Source: Paenibacillus sp. DCT19
Lineage (GTDB): Bacteria; Bacillota; Bacilli; Paenibacillales; Paenibacillaceae
NCBI RefSeq assembly: GCF_003268635.1
Contig: NZ_CP029639.1
Span: 3,607,501-3,671,500 of the forward strand
DNA: 64,000 bases
Direction of reading: 5' to 3'
Shown here: positions 29,293-37,854 of the stretch, one piece after another
Numbering within the stretch: position 1 is the stretch's first letter
Layout of the letters: each line of letters starts with the position of its first letter
Position numbers and translations under genes: made by a program
The notes under the pieces: generated by a model
Databases searched by the model: none
What the model was told of the DNA's origin: nothing
The model's input: the letters and a program-made list of their open reading frames with translations, nothing else

Positions 29293-29323
29293 ATTATACA
29301 TCTTGAAGCTGGCTCCAAGTCAA
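29293..29323 (-). promoter_or_regulatory. MerR-type promoter of the merR-like gene
   Basis: Minus strand TTGACT, 19-bp spacer, TATAAT. The spacer holds an imperfect inverted repeat CTTGGAG/CTTCAAG. It indicates autoregulation. Confidence 0.7.
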
Positions 29324-29362
29324 CTCTCTGACCCTTTGGGAATTTTTCAAAATTTCTTCGTC

Positions 29363-29393
29363 TTGACTTGGAGTCTACTCCAAGTTATATAGT
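29363..29393 (+). promoter_or_regulatory. MerR-type promoter of the SDR gene
   Basis: TTGACT (29363-29368), 19-bp spacer, TATAGT (29388-29393). The spacer carries the palindrome ACTTGGAGT-CT-ACTCCAAGT (29367-29386). A 19-bp spacer with a central palindrome is the hallmark of MerR-activated promoters. Confidence 0.85.
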
Positions 29394-29436
29394 ATGCCTC
29401 GTTAGGCAATTGCTCTATATGAGGAGGAAACACACG

Positions 29437-30318
29437 ATGAATAAAAGCCACATTGAAAATATTGCTGCTATATCGGGGGCAAACGCTGGCATCGGACTAG
29501 CCTTAACCCGTAAATTTCTATTGGAAGACTGGCAAGTGGTTGCGATCATTCGCTCAGACTTCCCAGCGGACGACACACTAATCCAAGAAGCAGTCCATAC
29601 GGGTAAGCTACGTATTTATAAAACGAAAGATCTATCTGACTATTCCAGCTTAATGCGACTGATTGGAGAAATAAAAAGCAATGAGCAGCGGATTGATATT
29701 TTGTTCAATAACGCCGGAGGCTCTTTTCCCACACTGAGCTATTCCAAACAAGGACGTGAAATTCATTACGAGCTAATGACAGTCGTACCGTACATTATTC
29801 TGATGGAATTGAAGGAACTTATAAAAAAGGGACACTTCAAAACGGTGATCAACACCTCATCGGAAGCGATTAAATTCACAAGAAAATTCACTATTGAAAA
29901 CCTTGAGCACCCCAAAGTCTTTCGCAAGCTCATCGGTCCTTATGCCACGTCTAAGTTAGCACTCTCACTGTGGACCCAAGCCATCGCACCACAACTTGCC
30001 CAGGAGAATATCAAGATCCGAAGCGTTGACCCTGGTGGTACCAATACACTAAGGAAAGAAACCAGTTCTGGATTACCTTTATTGGTTCTTCCATTAATGA
30101 AGTTATTTTTTTCTCCTCCGGCTCACGGTGCCAGCAGGCTTTATGAAGCTGCTCTGGGGCAACACCAGAATGAAACCGGCGTGTTTTTGATAAAAGGTAA
30201 GATTACGGAATTAAAATTCAAAGATCAAGCGAAGAATGTCCTGAAAAGGATCAATGAAATTTACGAACATGACTACGGTTATTATCTTGAAGCCACACAT
30301 ATCTCAAATCAAAAGTGA
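29437..30318 (+). CDS. Short-chain dehydrogenase/reductase, MerR-controlled
   Basis: 293 residues. SDR cofactor motif SGANAGIGLALTRKF, NNAGGSFPT, Ser in INTSSEAIKF, and YATSK (catalytic Tyr/Lys). ATG 29437 has GAGGAGG 9 nt upstream. The protein resembles retinol-dehydrogenase-like SDRs with a longer C-terminal part. Promoter architecture shows activation by the divergent MerR protein. Confidence 0.87.
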   Translation: MNKSHIENIAAISGANAGIGLALTRKFLLEDWQVVAIIRSDFPADDTLIQEAVHTGKLRIYKTKDLSDYSSLMRLIGEIKSNEQRIDILFNNAGGSFPTLSYSKQGREIHYELMTVVPYIILMELKELIKKGHFKTVINTSSEAIKFTRKFTIENLEHPKVFRKLIGPYATSKLALSLWTQAIAPQLAQENIKIRSVDPGGTNTLRKETSSGLPLLVLPLMKLFFSPPAHGASRLYEAALGQHQNETGVFLIKGKITELKFKDQAKNVLKRINEIYEHDYGYYLEATHISNQK

Positions 30319-30496
30319 GTGGTTTATCATTTCAGTTTATGATCTGTACCTACTTGAGGTAAGGTTCATTCCGATTCATCTACACTGCGAAATAGAGCTG
30401 CTCTCCACCAAAATCAATCACATGGACTTCACGATATTTAGCTAAAGATATCTGATATGTTGTTAACTAAAGGAGTACACACACTTAAATATGCAC

Positions 30497-30538
30497 TTGC
30501 AAGTACATACCGATCGGTTTATACTGATACAAACGGTA
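30497..30538 (+). promoter_or_regulatory. Promoter/operator copy 1 (ACCGATCGGT type)
   Basis: TTGCAA, 17-bp spacer, TATACT. The palindrome ACCGATCGGT (30509-30518) fills the spacer. The 30 bp from 30509 to 30538 match 31720-31749 at 29 positions. Probable operator of the TetR protein encoded at 32228. Confidence 0.75.
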
Positions 30539-30556
30539 TATAAAGTGAGGCGATCG

Positions 30557-30631
30557 ATGAACAATCCCCTTCATGTTTCTGAGCCAGATAACTTGTGTAT
30601 AAAAAATATAACAACTAATGGAGGTATTTAA
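30557..30631 (+). CDS. Possible 24-residue leader peptide
   Basis: ATG with GTGAGG 6 nt upstream, product MNNPLHVSEPDNLCIKNITT plus four residues, stop one nt before the hydrolase ATG. The first codons recall the MNNLTPP start of the 31770 gene, whose promoter is duplicated here, so it may be the tail of the duplicated segment. Could couple translation to the hydrolase. No known function. Confidence 0.4.
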   Translation: MNNPLHVSEPDNLCIKNITTNGGI

Positions 30632-30632
30632 C

Positions 30633-31469
30633 ATGGCCAAAGTAAATGTAGGTACAGAGAATGAACAACCAATTGAACTGTATTATGAAGATCATGGTGC
30701 GGGAAAACCAATTATTCTGATTCATGGCTGGCCTTTGAGTGGACGATCCTGGGAGAAGCAAGTTCCAGCCCTGATTGAAGCTGGCTACCGTGTGATCACA
30801 TATGACCGTCGTGGATTCGGTCAGTCTTCTCAACCTTGGGATGGTTATGAATATGATACCTTTGCTTCGGATTTGCATAAATTGATTTTGCACCTTGATC
30901 TGCATGATGTCACACTAGTGGGATTCTCCATGGGTGGCGGCGAAGTTGCACGTTATGTGGGAACCTATGGAACAGAACGCGTATCTAAAGCCGTATTTGC
31001 GGGAGCGGTTCCTCCCTACCTCTATATAACCGAAGACAATCCTCAGGGAGGATTGGATGATGCAACCATTGCCGAATTCCAAAACGGGGTAAAAACGGAT
31101 CGGCTAGCATTCCTGGATGGTTTTACAAGCAACTTTTTCGCTGCTGGAGACCGTACAGACCTTGTGAGTGAACCATTCCGTATCTATAACCGTGATATTG
31201 CAGCTCTGGCTTCACCTAAAGGCACATTGGATTGTATCGCTGCCTTTGCCCTTACTGATTTCCGTCAGGATCTGGAGAAATTCAACATTCCAACACTGGT
31301 TATCCATGGCGATTCCGATGCCATCGTGCCTTTGGAGGTAAGTGGACAACGTACTCATGAATCCATTCCTGACAGCCGTCTCGTCGTTGTCGAAGGCGGA
31401 CCACACGGATTTAATGCGACGCATTCTGAACAATTTAATGCAGCTTTGATCGAATTTTTGCAGGGTTAA
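30633..31469 (+). CDS. Alpha/beta hydrolase, chloroperoxidase-like
   Basis: 278 residues. Oxyanion HGWPLSGRSW, nucleophile Ser in VGFSMGGGEVARYVG, acid Asp in VIHGDSDAIVPL and catalytic His in GGPHGFNATH. Pattern of cofactor-free haloperoxidase/esterase-like hydrolases. RBS GGAGG 8 nt before ATG 30633. Controlled by the promoter it shares in sequence with the downstream NTF2-TetR unit. Confidence 0.88.
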   Translation: MAKVNVGTENEQPIELYYEDHGAGKPIILIHGWPLSGRSWEKQVPALIEAGYRVITYDRRGFGQSSQPWDGYEYDTFASDLHKLILHLDLHDVTLVGFSMGGGEVARYVGTYGTERVSKAVFAGAVPPYLYITEDNPQGGLDDATIAEFQNGVKTDRLAFLDGFTSNFFAAGDRTDLVSEPFRIYNRDIAALASPKGTLDCIAAFALTDFRQDLEKFNIPTLVIHGDSDAIVPLEVSGQRTHESIPDSRLVVVEGGPHGFNATHSEQFNAALIEFLQG

Positions 31470-31513
31470 ATTTAATTCGACTGATGATTTTAGCAAAAAG
31501 AACATAATGAGAG

Positions 31514-31556
31514 AAAAAGCAGTGCGCCTCCTATACAGTAGGATGTCCTGCTTTTT
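31514..31556 (+). terminator. Terminator after the alpha/beta hydrolase
   Basis: AAAAAGCAG/CTGCTTTTT stem with an inner TCCTA/TAGGA stem, T run at the end. Confidence 0.75.
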
Positions 31557-31707
31557 CATTATTTCATAGGATATGCATATGAAGAATGAATACCCTCTTG
31601 AGCATTGGTAATACACCAAAAAAGCCACTATGCATAGGATTGATGGCTACTTGGTACATTATGAATCTGAACCGATTTGAAATGAGTATTGAAATCGGGA
31701 TATAAAC

Positions 31708-31749
31708 TTGCATTTATAAACCGATCGGTTTATACTGATACAAACAGTA
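31708..31749 (+). promoter_or_regulatory. Promoter/operator copy 2 (ACCGATCGGT type)
   Basis: TTGCAT, 17-bp spacer with ACCGATCGGT (31720-31729), TATACT (31731-31736). Near-identical to 30497-30538. It precedes the NTF2-TetR genes and so implies autorepression by the TetR protein. Confidence 0.75.
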
Positions 31750-31769
31750 CAGAAAGCGAGGAAAATGTA

Positions 31770-32231
31770 ATGAATAATTTAACTCCCCCATTCACTCTTG
31801 AGACAGCAATCCAAAAAACTCGTATGGCAGAAGACAGCTGGAATAGCCGAGAACCTCAGCGCGTCTCACTTGTGTACACAGAGGATTGTTATTGGAGAAA
31901 TCGGAGCGAATTTATAACAGGCCGCCAAGAAATTGTCTCTTTACTAACTAGAAAATGGGCCAAAGAATTGGACTACCGGTTGATCAAGGAGCTTTGGTCA
32001 TACACAGATAACCGTATTGCCGTTAGATTCGCATATGAATGGCATGATGATAGTGGCAATTGGTTCAGATCATATGGTAACGAGAACTGGGAGTTCGGAG
32101 ATGATGGCTTGATGCAACGTAGATTTGCTTGCATTAATGACATGCCAATTAAGGAAGAGGAACGAAAATTTCACTGGCCGCTCGGCACACGTCCCGCTGA
32201 ACACCCAAGCCTAAGTGAGTTAGGCCTATGA
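31770..32231 (+). CDS. NTF2-like protein, DUF1348 family
   Basis: 153 residues. Typical text [60 protein letters not shown], and [10 protein letters not shown] cone-shaped NTF2 fold with unknown activity. ATG 31770 (GCGAGG upstream); the longer frame to 31689 runs through the promoter. Overlaps the TetR start by 4 nt. Confidence 0.87.
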   Translation: MNNLTPPFTLETAIQKTRMAEDSWNSREPQRVSLVYTEDCYWRNRSEFITGRQEIVSLLTRKWAKELDYRLIKELWSYTDNRIAVRFAYEWHDDSGNWFRSYGNENWEFGDDGLMQRRFACINDMPIKEEERKFHWPLGTRPAEHPSLSELGL

Positions 32232-32809
32232 CTCGCACTGTTTTTGAAAAATCTGATGTCATCCCTCTCGTTGCCGAGGTATTTCGTGAGTTAGGTTATG
32301 AAGGTGCATCTTTGAGTAAAATTACAGCCCGTACGCGTCTATCTAAAGGAAGCCTATATTATTTCTTTCCGGGCGGAAAAGATGAGATGGCTGCTGAAAT
32401 TCTTGCTCATATTGATCAATGGTTTATCAAGAACATTTATGAACCGCTCGAAAATAATGAACCCCTGGCAGCCATTGATCATATGTGGCAAGAGGTCGAT
32501 ACTTATTTTAAATCTGGTCAGCGTATATGCCTTATCGGTGCATTCGCTTTGGACGAAACAAGAGATCGATTCGCTGCTGTAATTCGGCAATATTTTGTAA
32601 GATGGATTGAAGCCTTCAGCGCGGCACTAGTTCGAGCAGGCATCTCCAAAGAGACAGCCGACCAAATTTCAGAGGAAACAATTGCTGGTATTCAGGGGGG
32701 ATTAATCCTGAGTAGAGCACTTCATGATGAATCCTTTTTTGAACGTTCATTGGCCAATCTGTCACAACGAGTCTCAGCTTATATTTCGAAAAGCAACTCT
32801 GGTCACTGA
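32228..32809 (+). CDS. TetR/AcrR-family regulator (YcdC/LmrA-like)
   Basis: 193 residues. [43 protein letters not shown]. The FPGGKDEM stretch and the C-terminal domain are those of the LmrA/YxaF-type TetR subgroup. Overlaps DUF1348 by ATGA. The ACCGATCGGT palindromes in both nearby promoters are its probable operators. Confidence 0.87.
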   Translation: MTRTVFEKSDVIPLVAEVFRELGYEGASLSKITARTRLSKGSLYYFFPGGKDEMAAEILAHIDQWFIKNIYEPLENNEPLAAIDHMWQEVDTYFKSGQRICLIGAFALDETRDRFAAVIRQYFVRWIEAFSAALVRAGISKETADQISEETIAGIQGGLILSRALHDESFFERSLANLSQRVSAYISKSNSGH

Positions 32810-32840
32810 CAGAAAAGTGTTTTAATAGGAGGTTAATATC

Positions 32841-33320
32841 ATGAGCAATTTTGTCGCAGATCAATTGGGATTTGTTCGCCGTCAGGCAGTTGATTATGTG
32901 AGGAATATAAATGACTCTGCCTCAGAAATAATTCCAACAGGTTTGAAAAACAATATCAAATGGAATCTAGGCCACATGTATGTTATACATGAGAAGTTCG
33001 CTTTCCAACTTACTGGGGAAGAAACCAAATATCCTGCTAATTTTAGTAAGTTGTTTGATCCAGGAACTAAACCGTCTGACTGGAATCTAGAGCCTCCGAC
33101 CTTATCTCAAATAATCGACTTGTTAACGGAACAGATTGAACGAGTTGAATCGATACTTTCAAGCAAATTGAAAGAAGAAATCAATCCTCATTACAAGTCT
33201 TCTACAGGACTTATCTTTACAAATGTAGAACAATTACTGGGTTTTCTGATTTACCATGAAGCAATGCACTTTGCAACAATTAAAAATATGAAGAGCATAA
33301 TTGAAAGTCAGGATTCGTAA
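32841..33320 (+). CDS. DinB-family protein
   Basis: 159 residues. Four-helix DinB/YfiT-like protein with metal-ligand candidates His in WNLGHMYVIH and the pair in FLIYHEAMHFATIKN. RBS AGGAGG. 31 nt after the TetR gene and probably in the same transcript, which ends at 33345-33393. Function of the family is mostly unknown (thiol-dependent transferases in some). Confidence 0.83.
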   Translation: MSNFVADQLGFVRRQAVDYVRNINDSASEIIPTGLKNNIKWNLGHMYVIHEKFAFQLTGEETKYPANFSKLFDPGTKPSDWNLEPPTLSQIIDLLTEQIERVESILSSKLKEEINPHYKSSTGLIFTNVEQLLGFLIYHEAMHFATIKNMKSIIESQDS

Positions 33321-33344
33321 AGAATTCGTCCCTTCACAAAAACG

Positions 33345-33393
33345 AACAAACCGACCTTAAATCCTACTGAAATTGGATTAAAGTCGGTTTGTT
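33345..33393. terminator. Bidirectional terminator
   Basis: Stem AACAAACCGAC/GTCGGTTTGTT with inner TTAAATCC/GGATTAAA, followed by TTTTT. Ends the DinB transcript and the convergent GH43 transcript. Confidence 0.85.
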
Positions 33394-33414
33394 TTTTAAG
33401 TTTGAGGCACCTGT

Positions 33415-34398
33415 TCACTGTATAGAACGTGCAAGTGCTGCAACAGAGCCGCGGAAATCGGGTCTGCCGTCTGCCGTCCACAAAAGCTCCGTCACAAATG
33501 TATGGCGATTCGGATCGTACAGCGGATCTCCTATAATGTTCTTGTATGTTCTTGCGTGAAACACAAATAGCGTCTTTTCGTCGTTCTCTGACATCGTGAA
33601 CGAATTATGACCGGGACCATACATAGAAATGCTCTCATCTGTCGAGAGAACCGGTGCTTGTGACTTGCGCCATGAGGTGGCATCAAGCAAATCAGCATCC
33701 GCATCGGCTTCAAGTAAGCCCATGCAATAATTATAATCAGTGGCGCTAGCCGAGTAAGAGAGGAATACCCGATTACCCTTGCGAAGAAATGCCGCGCCTT
33801 CGTTCACTTTATAACCAATGATCTCCCAGTCATATTCCGGCTTCGAAATCATCGCCTGCTGCCCAGTAAGCGTCCACGGATTGCTCATTTTAGATATATA
33901 CAGATTAGAGTTACCTTCGATATTCGGATCCTTTTGTGCCCATACGTAATAACGGCTGCCATTATGCTCAAAGGTAGTGGCATCGAGGGCGAAGCTTTCC
34001 CACTCGGTACGAACCTGCCCTCTTTCCGTCCAACTGCCTTCGAGCGGATTGGCATTTTCATTCTCTAGCACATACATCCGATGGTCGAACAAGCCTTCAT
34101 TCGTTTCCGTCGTGTGTGCGGCAGCGAAATACACGTACCATTTGTCATCAATAAAATGCAGTTCGGGTGCCCAAATATTGGCACTAAGAATACCCGTCTC
34201 GCGCTTTCTCCAGATCACTACGGGCGTTGATGTAACAAGCCCCTCAAGGTTCTGGGCTCTACGGATTTCAATTCGATCATACTCCGGAACAGACGCTACG
34301 AAGTAATAATAACCGTCCGAATGACGGTAAATAAAAGGATCTGCTCTCTGCTCAATTAAGGGTTGAATGTCGTGTGACGCTCGTTGCTCTATTTCCAT
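33415..34398 (-). CDS. Glycoside hydrolase family 43 (arabinan/arabinoxylan type)
   Basis: 327 residues, no signal peptide, so cytoplasmic. GH43 triad candidates: Asp in EQRADPFIYRHSDGYYYFVA, Asp in SFALDATTFEHNGSRYYVWA, Glu in KVNEGAAFLRKGNRVFLSYS. ATG 34398 (AGGTGAT) is 28 nt after the permease gene. It ends the SBP-permease-permease-GH43 operon and likely degrades the imported arabino- or xylo-oligosaccharides. Confidence 0.87.
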   Translation of the reverse strand: MEIEQRASHDIQPLIEQRADPFIYRHSDGYYYFVASVPEYDRIEIRRAQNLEGLVTSTPVVIWRKRETGILSANIWAPELHFIDDKWYVYFAAAHTTETNEGLFDHRMYVLENENANPLEGSWTERGQVRTEWESFALDATTFEHNGSRYYVWAQKDPNIEGNSNLYISKMSNPWTLTGQQAMISKPEYDWEIIGYKVNEGAAFLRKGNRVFLSYSASATDYNYCMGLLEADADADLLDATSWRKSQAPVLSTDESISMYGPGHNSFTMSENDEKTLFVFHARTYKNIIGDPLYDPNRHTFVTELLWTADGRPDFRGSVAALARSIQ

Positions 34399-34426
34399 CT
34401 TATCACCTGTTTCATCATAATATATG

Positions 34427-35275
34427 CTACCCTTTAACAGCACCTGCAGTCATACCGTCTATGAAATATTTCTGGAAAGCAATAAATAGGATGAAAATTG
34501 GAATGATGGAGAAGAAAGAGCCCACGATCAATAGGTCATAGTTATTGCCATAAGGAGTTAATAGCGTTTTCAAACCGATTGGAAGTGTATATTTACTCTG
34601 ATCTCCGAGCACCATGAATGGCCACAATAGATTATTCCAGCTATTCATACCATTCAGAATGGCCATTGCTGCAAAGGATGGCTTCATAATCGGCATAATT
34701 AGCCTGAAATAAATCGCATACTCGTTTGCGCCATCAACCCGCCCAGATTGAATAATCTCTTTGGGTATGCTTCGTAGATATTGCCTGAAGAAAAATATTG
34801 TCGCGGCATTGGCTATACCGGGCAGAATGATTGCCGAATAGCTATTCACCATTCCCAAATCATTAATTAGGCTATACAAAGGAACCAGCAGTATTTCGAA
34901 AGGCACCATCATAATGAGCAAAACACATATAAAGAGAAAGTTCTTACCTTTAAAATCATATGCCGCAAAACCATATGCAACAAATGCGCTTACAAAAAGT
35001 GTTAAAACCACTTGAGCGATTGTTAAAATCATACTGTTCCAAAACCACACAAAATAATCATGTTGTCCAGTAAACAGATAGATGAAATTATCAAAACTCA
35101 TGATTTCAAAATCCAAACTTAGGTTAAGACCATATCTAACTAATGATTCACCTGGTTTAAAGGAAGATAGGGCCACTGCATAGAATGGGATCATAATTAT
35201 AACGAATAGTACAATGAATAAACAGATAATTACTATTCTAGAGATGAAATCACTCCTCGTCTGACTTCTGCCCAC
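34427..35275 (-). CDS. Carbohydrate ABC transporter permease (MalG-like)
   Basis: 282 residues with six membrane segments and the EAA-type loop (IPKEIIQSGRVDGANEYAIY FRLIMPIMKP). GTG 35275 lies one nt after the upstream permease stop, with GGAGG 6 nt before. Inner membrane partner of the 35277 permease. Confidence 0.9.
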   Translation of the reverse strand: MGRSQTRSDFISRIVIICLFIVLFVIIMIPFYAVALSSFKPGESLVRYGLNLSLDFEIMSFDNFIYLFTGQHDYFVWFWNSMILTIAQVVLTLFVSAFVAYGFAAYDFKGKNFLFICVLLIMMVPFEILLVPLYSLINDLGMVNSYSAIILPGIANAATIFFFRQYLRSIPKEIIQSGRVDGANEYAIYFRLIMPIMKPSFAAMAILNGMNSWNNLLWPFMVLGDQSKYTLPIGLKTLLTPYGNNYDLLIVGSFFSIIPIFILFIAFQKYFIDGMTAGAVKG

Positions 35276-35276
35276 T

Positions 35277-36173
35277 TTAATCCTCCTCCTTTTTGAACAT
35301 TCCACTAAATTTCAACTGCGTTAAATTGATAACCATAGCAATGACTAACAGGACGATACCAACTGCAGCTGCATAACCCAGCTTATTCTGCTCAATCCCT
35401 TGTCTATACAGGTATCCAACAATGGTTAAACCAATATTTTTGGGTGAATTGTTACCGTTGAACATCATCAGACTCTCGGTAAACATGGCTAAACCTGCAT
35501 AAACACTAATTGTCGTAACATATACCGTGGTCGGCTTCAATAATGGCATTGTGATCGTTCTAAACTTCTGCCAAGCAGACGCCCCGTCAATTGAAGCAGC
35601 CTCATAATATTCATTGTCGATGCTCTTCAAACCGGATAGATAGTAAAGCATATTCACGCCTGTCCATCTCCAACATGCGAGGATTAACAGTGCTGCCATA
35701 CTCCAATTTCCGTCTTTCAAAAATTTAATAGGGTCTATACCAAATAAACCAAGGAAGCTGTTCATTAATGAACCTTCCATTTCACCGAATGTAAGGCGGA
35801 AAATCGTACCCGCAACTGCAACAGATGTCAATGCAGGGAGAAAGAACGAAGATTTAAAAAACTCTCTACCCATCATTAACTTACTGTTGATCATCACGGC
35901 AAATAACATTGGAAGAGGAATTAACAGCACTAAGGTTCCTAACATGTACACAACGCTATTTTTAATAGCCGTCAAAAACACTTTATCCGTAAGTAATTTC
36001 GAATAATTGGCTTCACCAATCCACTTAGGATCCTGACCCAACATCCGATCTTGAAAGCTCATTACGAATGAATTTACAAGCGGAAAAAACCAGAATATCA
36101 AAAATATAAGTATAAATGGCAATACGAAAACATAAGGTGCCACTTTTTGAGAGTATACAAATTTCTTTATCAT
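35277..36173 (-). CDS. Carbohydrate ABC transporter permease (MalF-like)
   Basis: 298 residues, six membrane segments, EAA loop YYEAASIDGASAWQKFRTIT. Second gene of the sugar ABC operon, 84 nt after the binding protein gene. No ATPase gene in the operon: such CUT1 systems usually share an MsmX-type ATPase encoded elsewhere. Confidence 0.9.
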   Translation of the reverse strand: MIKKFVYSQKVAPYVFVLPFILIFLIFWFFPLVNSFVMSFQDRMLGQDPKWIGEANYSKLLTDKVFLTAIKNSVVYMLGTLVLLIPLPMLFAVMINSKLMMGREFFKSSFFLPALTSVAVAGTIFRLTFGEMEGSLMNSFLGLFGIDPIKFLKDGNWSMAALLILACWRWTGVNMLYYLSGLKSIDNEYYEAASIDGASAWQKFRTITMPLLKPTTVYVTTISVYAGLAMFTESLMMFNGNNSPKNIGLTIVGYLYRQGIEQNKLGYAAAVGIVLLVIAMVINLTQLKFSGMFKKEED

Positions 36174-36198
36174 ATTCTCAATCTCCCTTGACTATGGT

Positions 36199-36234
36199 TA
36201 AACCTGCCGACTACGATAACTGCCGACAGGTTTA
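36199..36234 (-). promoter_or_regulatory. Hairpin between binding protein and permease genes
   Basis: Stem TAAACCTG/CAGGTTTA without a good T run. Likely a processing or attenuating stem-loop that keeps binding-protein mRNA in excess, as in other binding-protein operons. Confidence 0.5.
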
Positions 36235-36257
36235 ATCAAATCATTTACTTATTATAT

Positions 36258-37595
36258 TTATTTCAATTCTTGTTCAATTGCTGCTTGTGCTTCATCCAAC
36301 GCTTCCTTCACATCTTGGCCATCTTCAAAGATAGCATTCAAAGTAACCGTATTGAGGATATTGCCGATGGTTGGTGAAGCTTTAACGGACTTAATCGCTC
36401 TAATTTCGTCTTTGATTTCATTCAAAGTATCAAATGCATTTGTTTTAAAGTATTGGACGTATTCATTATCAGGGTTTTTCGTGACTGCATCATCTTTCCA
36501 TACTTCCATGTTGATTGGGTCGAATCCAAGTGTATTCCAGATTTCAGTAGTAGCTTCTTTCGAAAGCTTAGCAAAGGCTACAAATTCTTTTGCCAACTGA
36601 ACGTCTTTACCACTCTTAGTTACAACTGTACCCGTACCGCCTAAACCAACGGAACGGGGATTCCCTTCTTCAAATACAGGCAATGGAGCTATTGCATACT
36701 TACCATTAAGGTCCTTCATTTCGTTTACAAAGCGGGACATGTACCACTCAGGCATCAATGCGCTTGCGTAGTTGCCTTTGTTGTATTCGCCTTTTGCTTC
36801 CTCTGTGTCGGGCTGTCCGCCAGGGATCGTATGAATAACATTGTTTTTCTGCAGATCGACTAACATTTCATATGCTTTAATCATTTCAGGCGAGTTCACT
36901 TTTGGATTACCATTTTCATCTGTAAAATCAGCATTTTGCTGAGCTAGCAGCAGCGATGCTTGCCACGTAGCTGATGTATCAGCAGTACCTAAGTACTTTC
37001 CAGTCTTTTCATAAACCTTGATACCTGCCTGCTTGTAATCTTCCCACGTTTTGATTGTCTTGTAGTCAACACCTGCTTGCTCGAGAATTTCAGTATTGTA
37101 GAAAGCAAGCGTCGCACCTACGTGATAATCGAATCCATAAACCTGATCGGCTTTGGAATAAATCTCGACACGTGAAGGAACAACAACGTCTTTGTATGGT
37201 GCAAATACATCATTCAAAGATTCCAGGGGAACGTTGTCACCTTCCAAGAATTTAGGGAATTGACCAAGTTCAATATCCGCGATATCAGGAGCACCTTTTC
37301 CGCTTGTAACTGCCAATAGGAGCTTGTTGTGCATATCATCGTAAGGCATAACCGTTACATTCAACTTAATCTGTTTGTCTGGGTTCTGTTCGTTCCATAA
37401 CCCCAGCATTTTATCCAAATGCTTGCCGTGCAAATCTACGAATGTCCAAAATGATAACTCTGTTGCATTCTCACCGGCATTAGCGCCTAATTGCTGTGTT
37501 TCCGTTTTTGAATCGGAAGCATTACCACATGCAGTAAAAAAAAGTGACATAATAAGGAGTGTAACGATGGAGATTAAAGCACTTCGTTTTTTCAT
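36258..37595 (-). CDS. Extracellular sugar-binding lipoprotein
   Basis: 445 residues. Lipoprotein signal with lipobox FTAC (Cys at about residue 22). SBP family 1 pattern: ELSFWTFVDLHGKHLDKMLG, PDIADIELGQFPKFLEGDNV, KYAIAPLPVFEEGNPRSVGL. Captures oligosaccharides for the two permeases. First gene of the operon; a cre site lies upstream at 37757. Confidence 0.92.
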   Translation of the reverse strand: MKKRSALISIVTLLIMSLFFTACGNASDSKTETQQLGANAGENATELSFWTFVDLHGKHLDKMLGLWNEQNPDKQIKLNVTVMPYDDMHNKLLLAVTSGKGAPDIADIELGQFPKFLEGDNVPLESLNDVFAPYKDVVVPSRVEIYSKADQVYGFDYHVGATLAFYNTEILEQAGVDYKTIKTWEDYKQAGIKVYEKTGKYLGTADTSATWQASLLLAQQNADFTDENGNPKVNSPEMIKAYEMLVDLQKNNVIHTIPGGQPDTEEAKGEYNKGNYASALMPEWYMSRFVNEMKDLNGKYAIAPLPVFEEGNPRSVGLGGTGTVVTKSGKDVQLAKEFVAFAKLSKEATTEIWNTLGFDPINMEVWKDDAVTKNPDNEYVQYFKTNAFDTLNEIKDEIRAIKSVKASPTIGNILNTVTLNAIFEDGQDVKEALDEAQAAIEQELK

Positions 37596-37756
37596 TTGTT
37601 CGTCATCCTCTCTTTTGGTTATGCATTTGAAAAGTCGGCTGACTAGTTAGTTCTGTTAATTTAAGCGGTTTCAATTCATCTGGTACCACCATCCTTAACA
37701 ATATTTCTAACCGTTCAAAGAAAAGACCCCTTCGCAACAATTTCTCAGACTCCATA

Positions 37757-37772
37757 TTGTAAGCGCTTTACA
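37757..37772. promoter_or_regulatory. cre site for CcpA
   Basis: TTGTAAGCGCTTTACA closely fits the catabolite-responsive consensus. It lies between the divergent binding-protein and regulator genes, so both may be under glucose repression. Confidence 0.8.
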
Positions 37773-37854
37773 TGCCGTATTATAATATATATGAAATAAG
37801 CTTTATATAACCAATTGATTATAAAATCATAAAGTTTATGGGGAGATGCTACTC

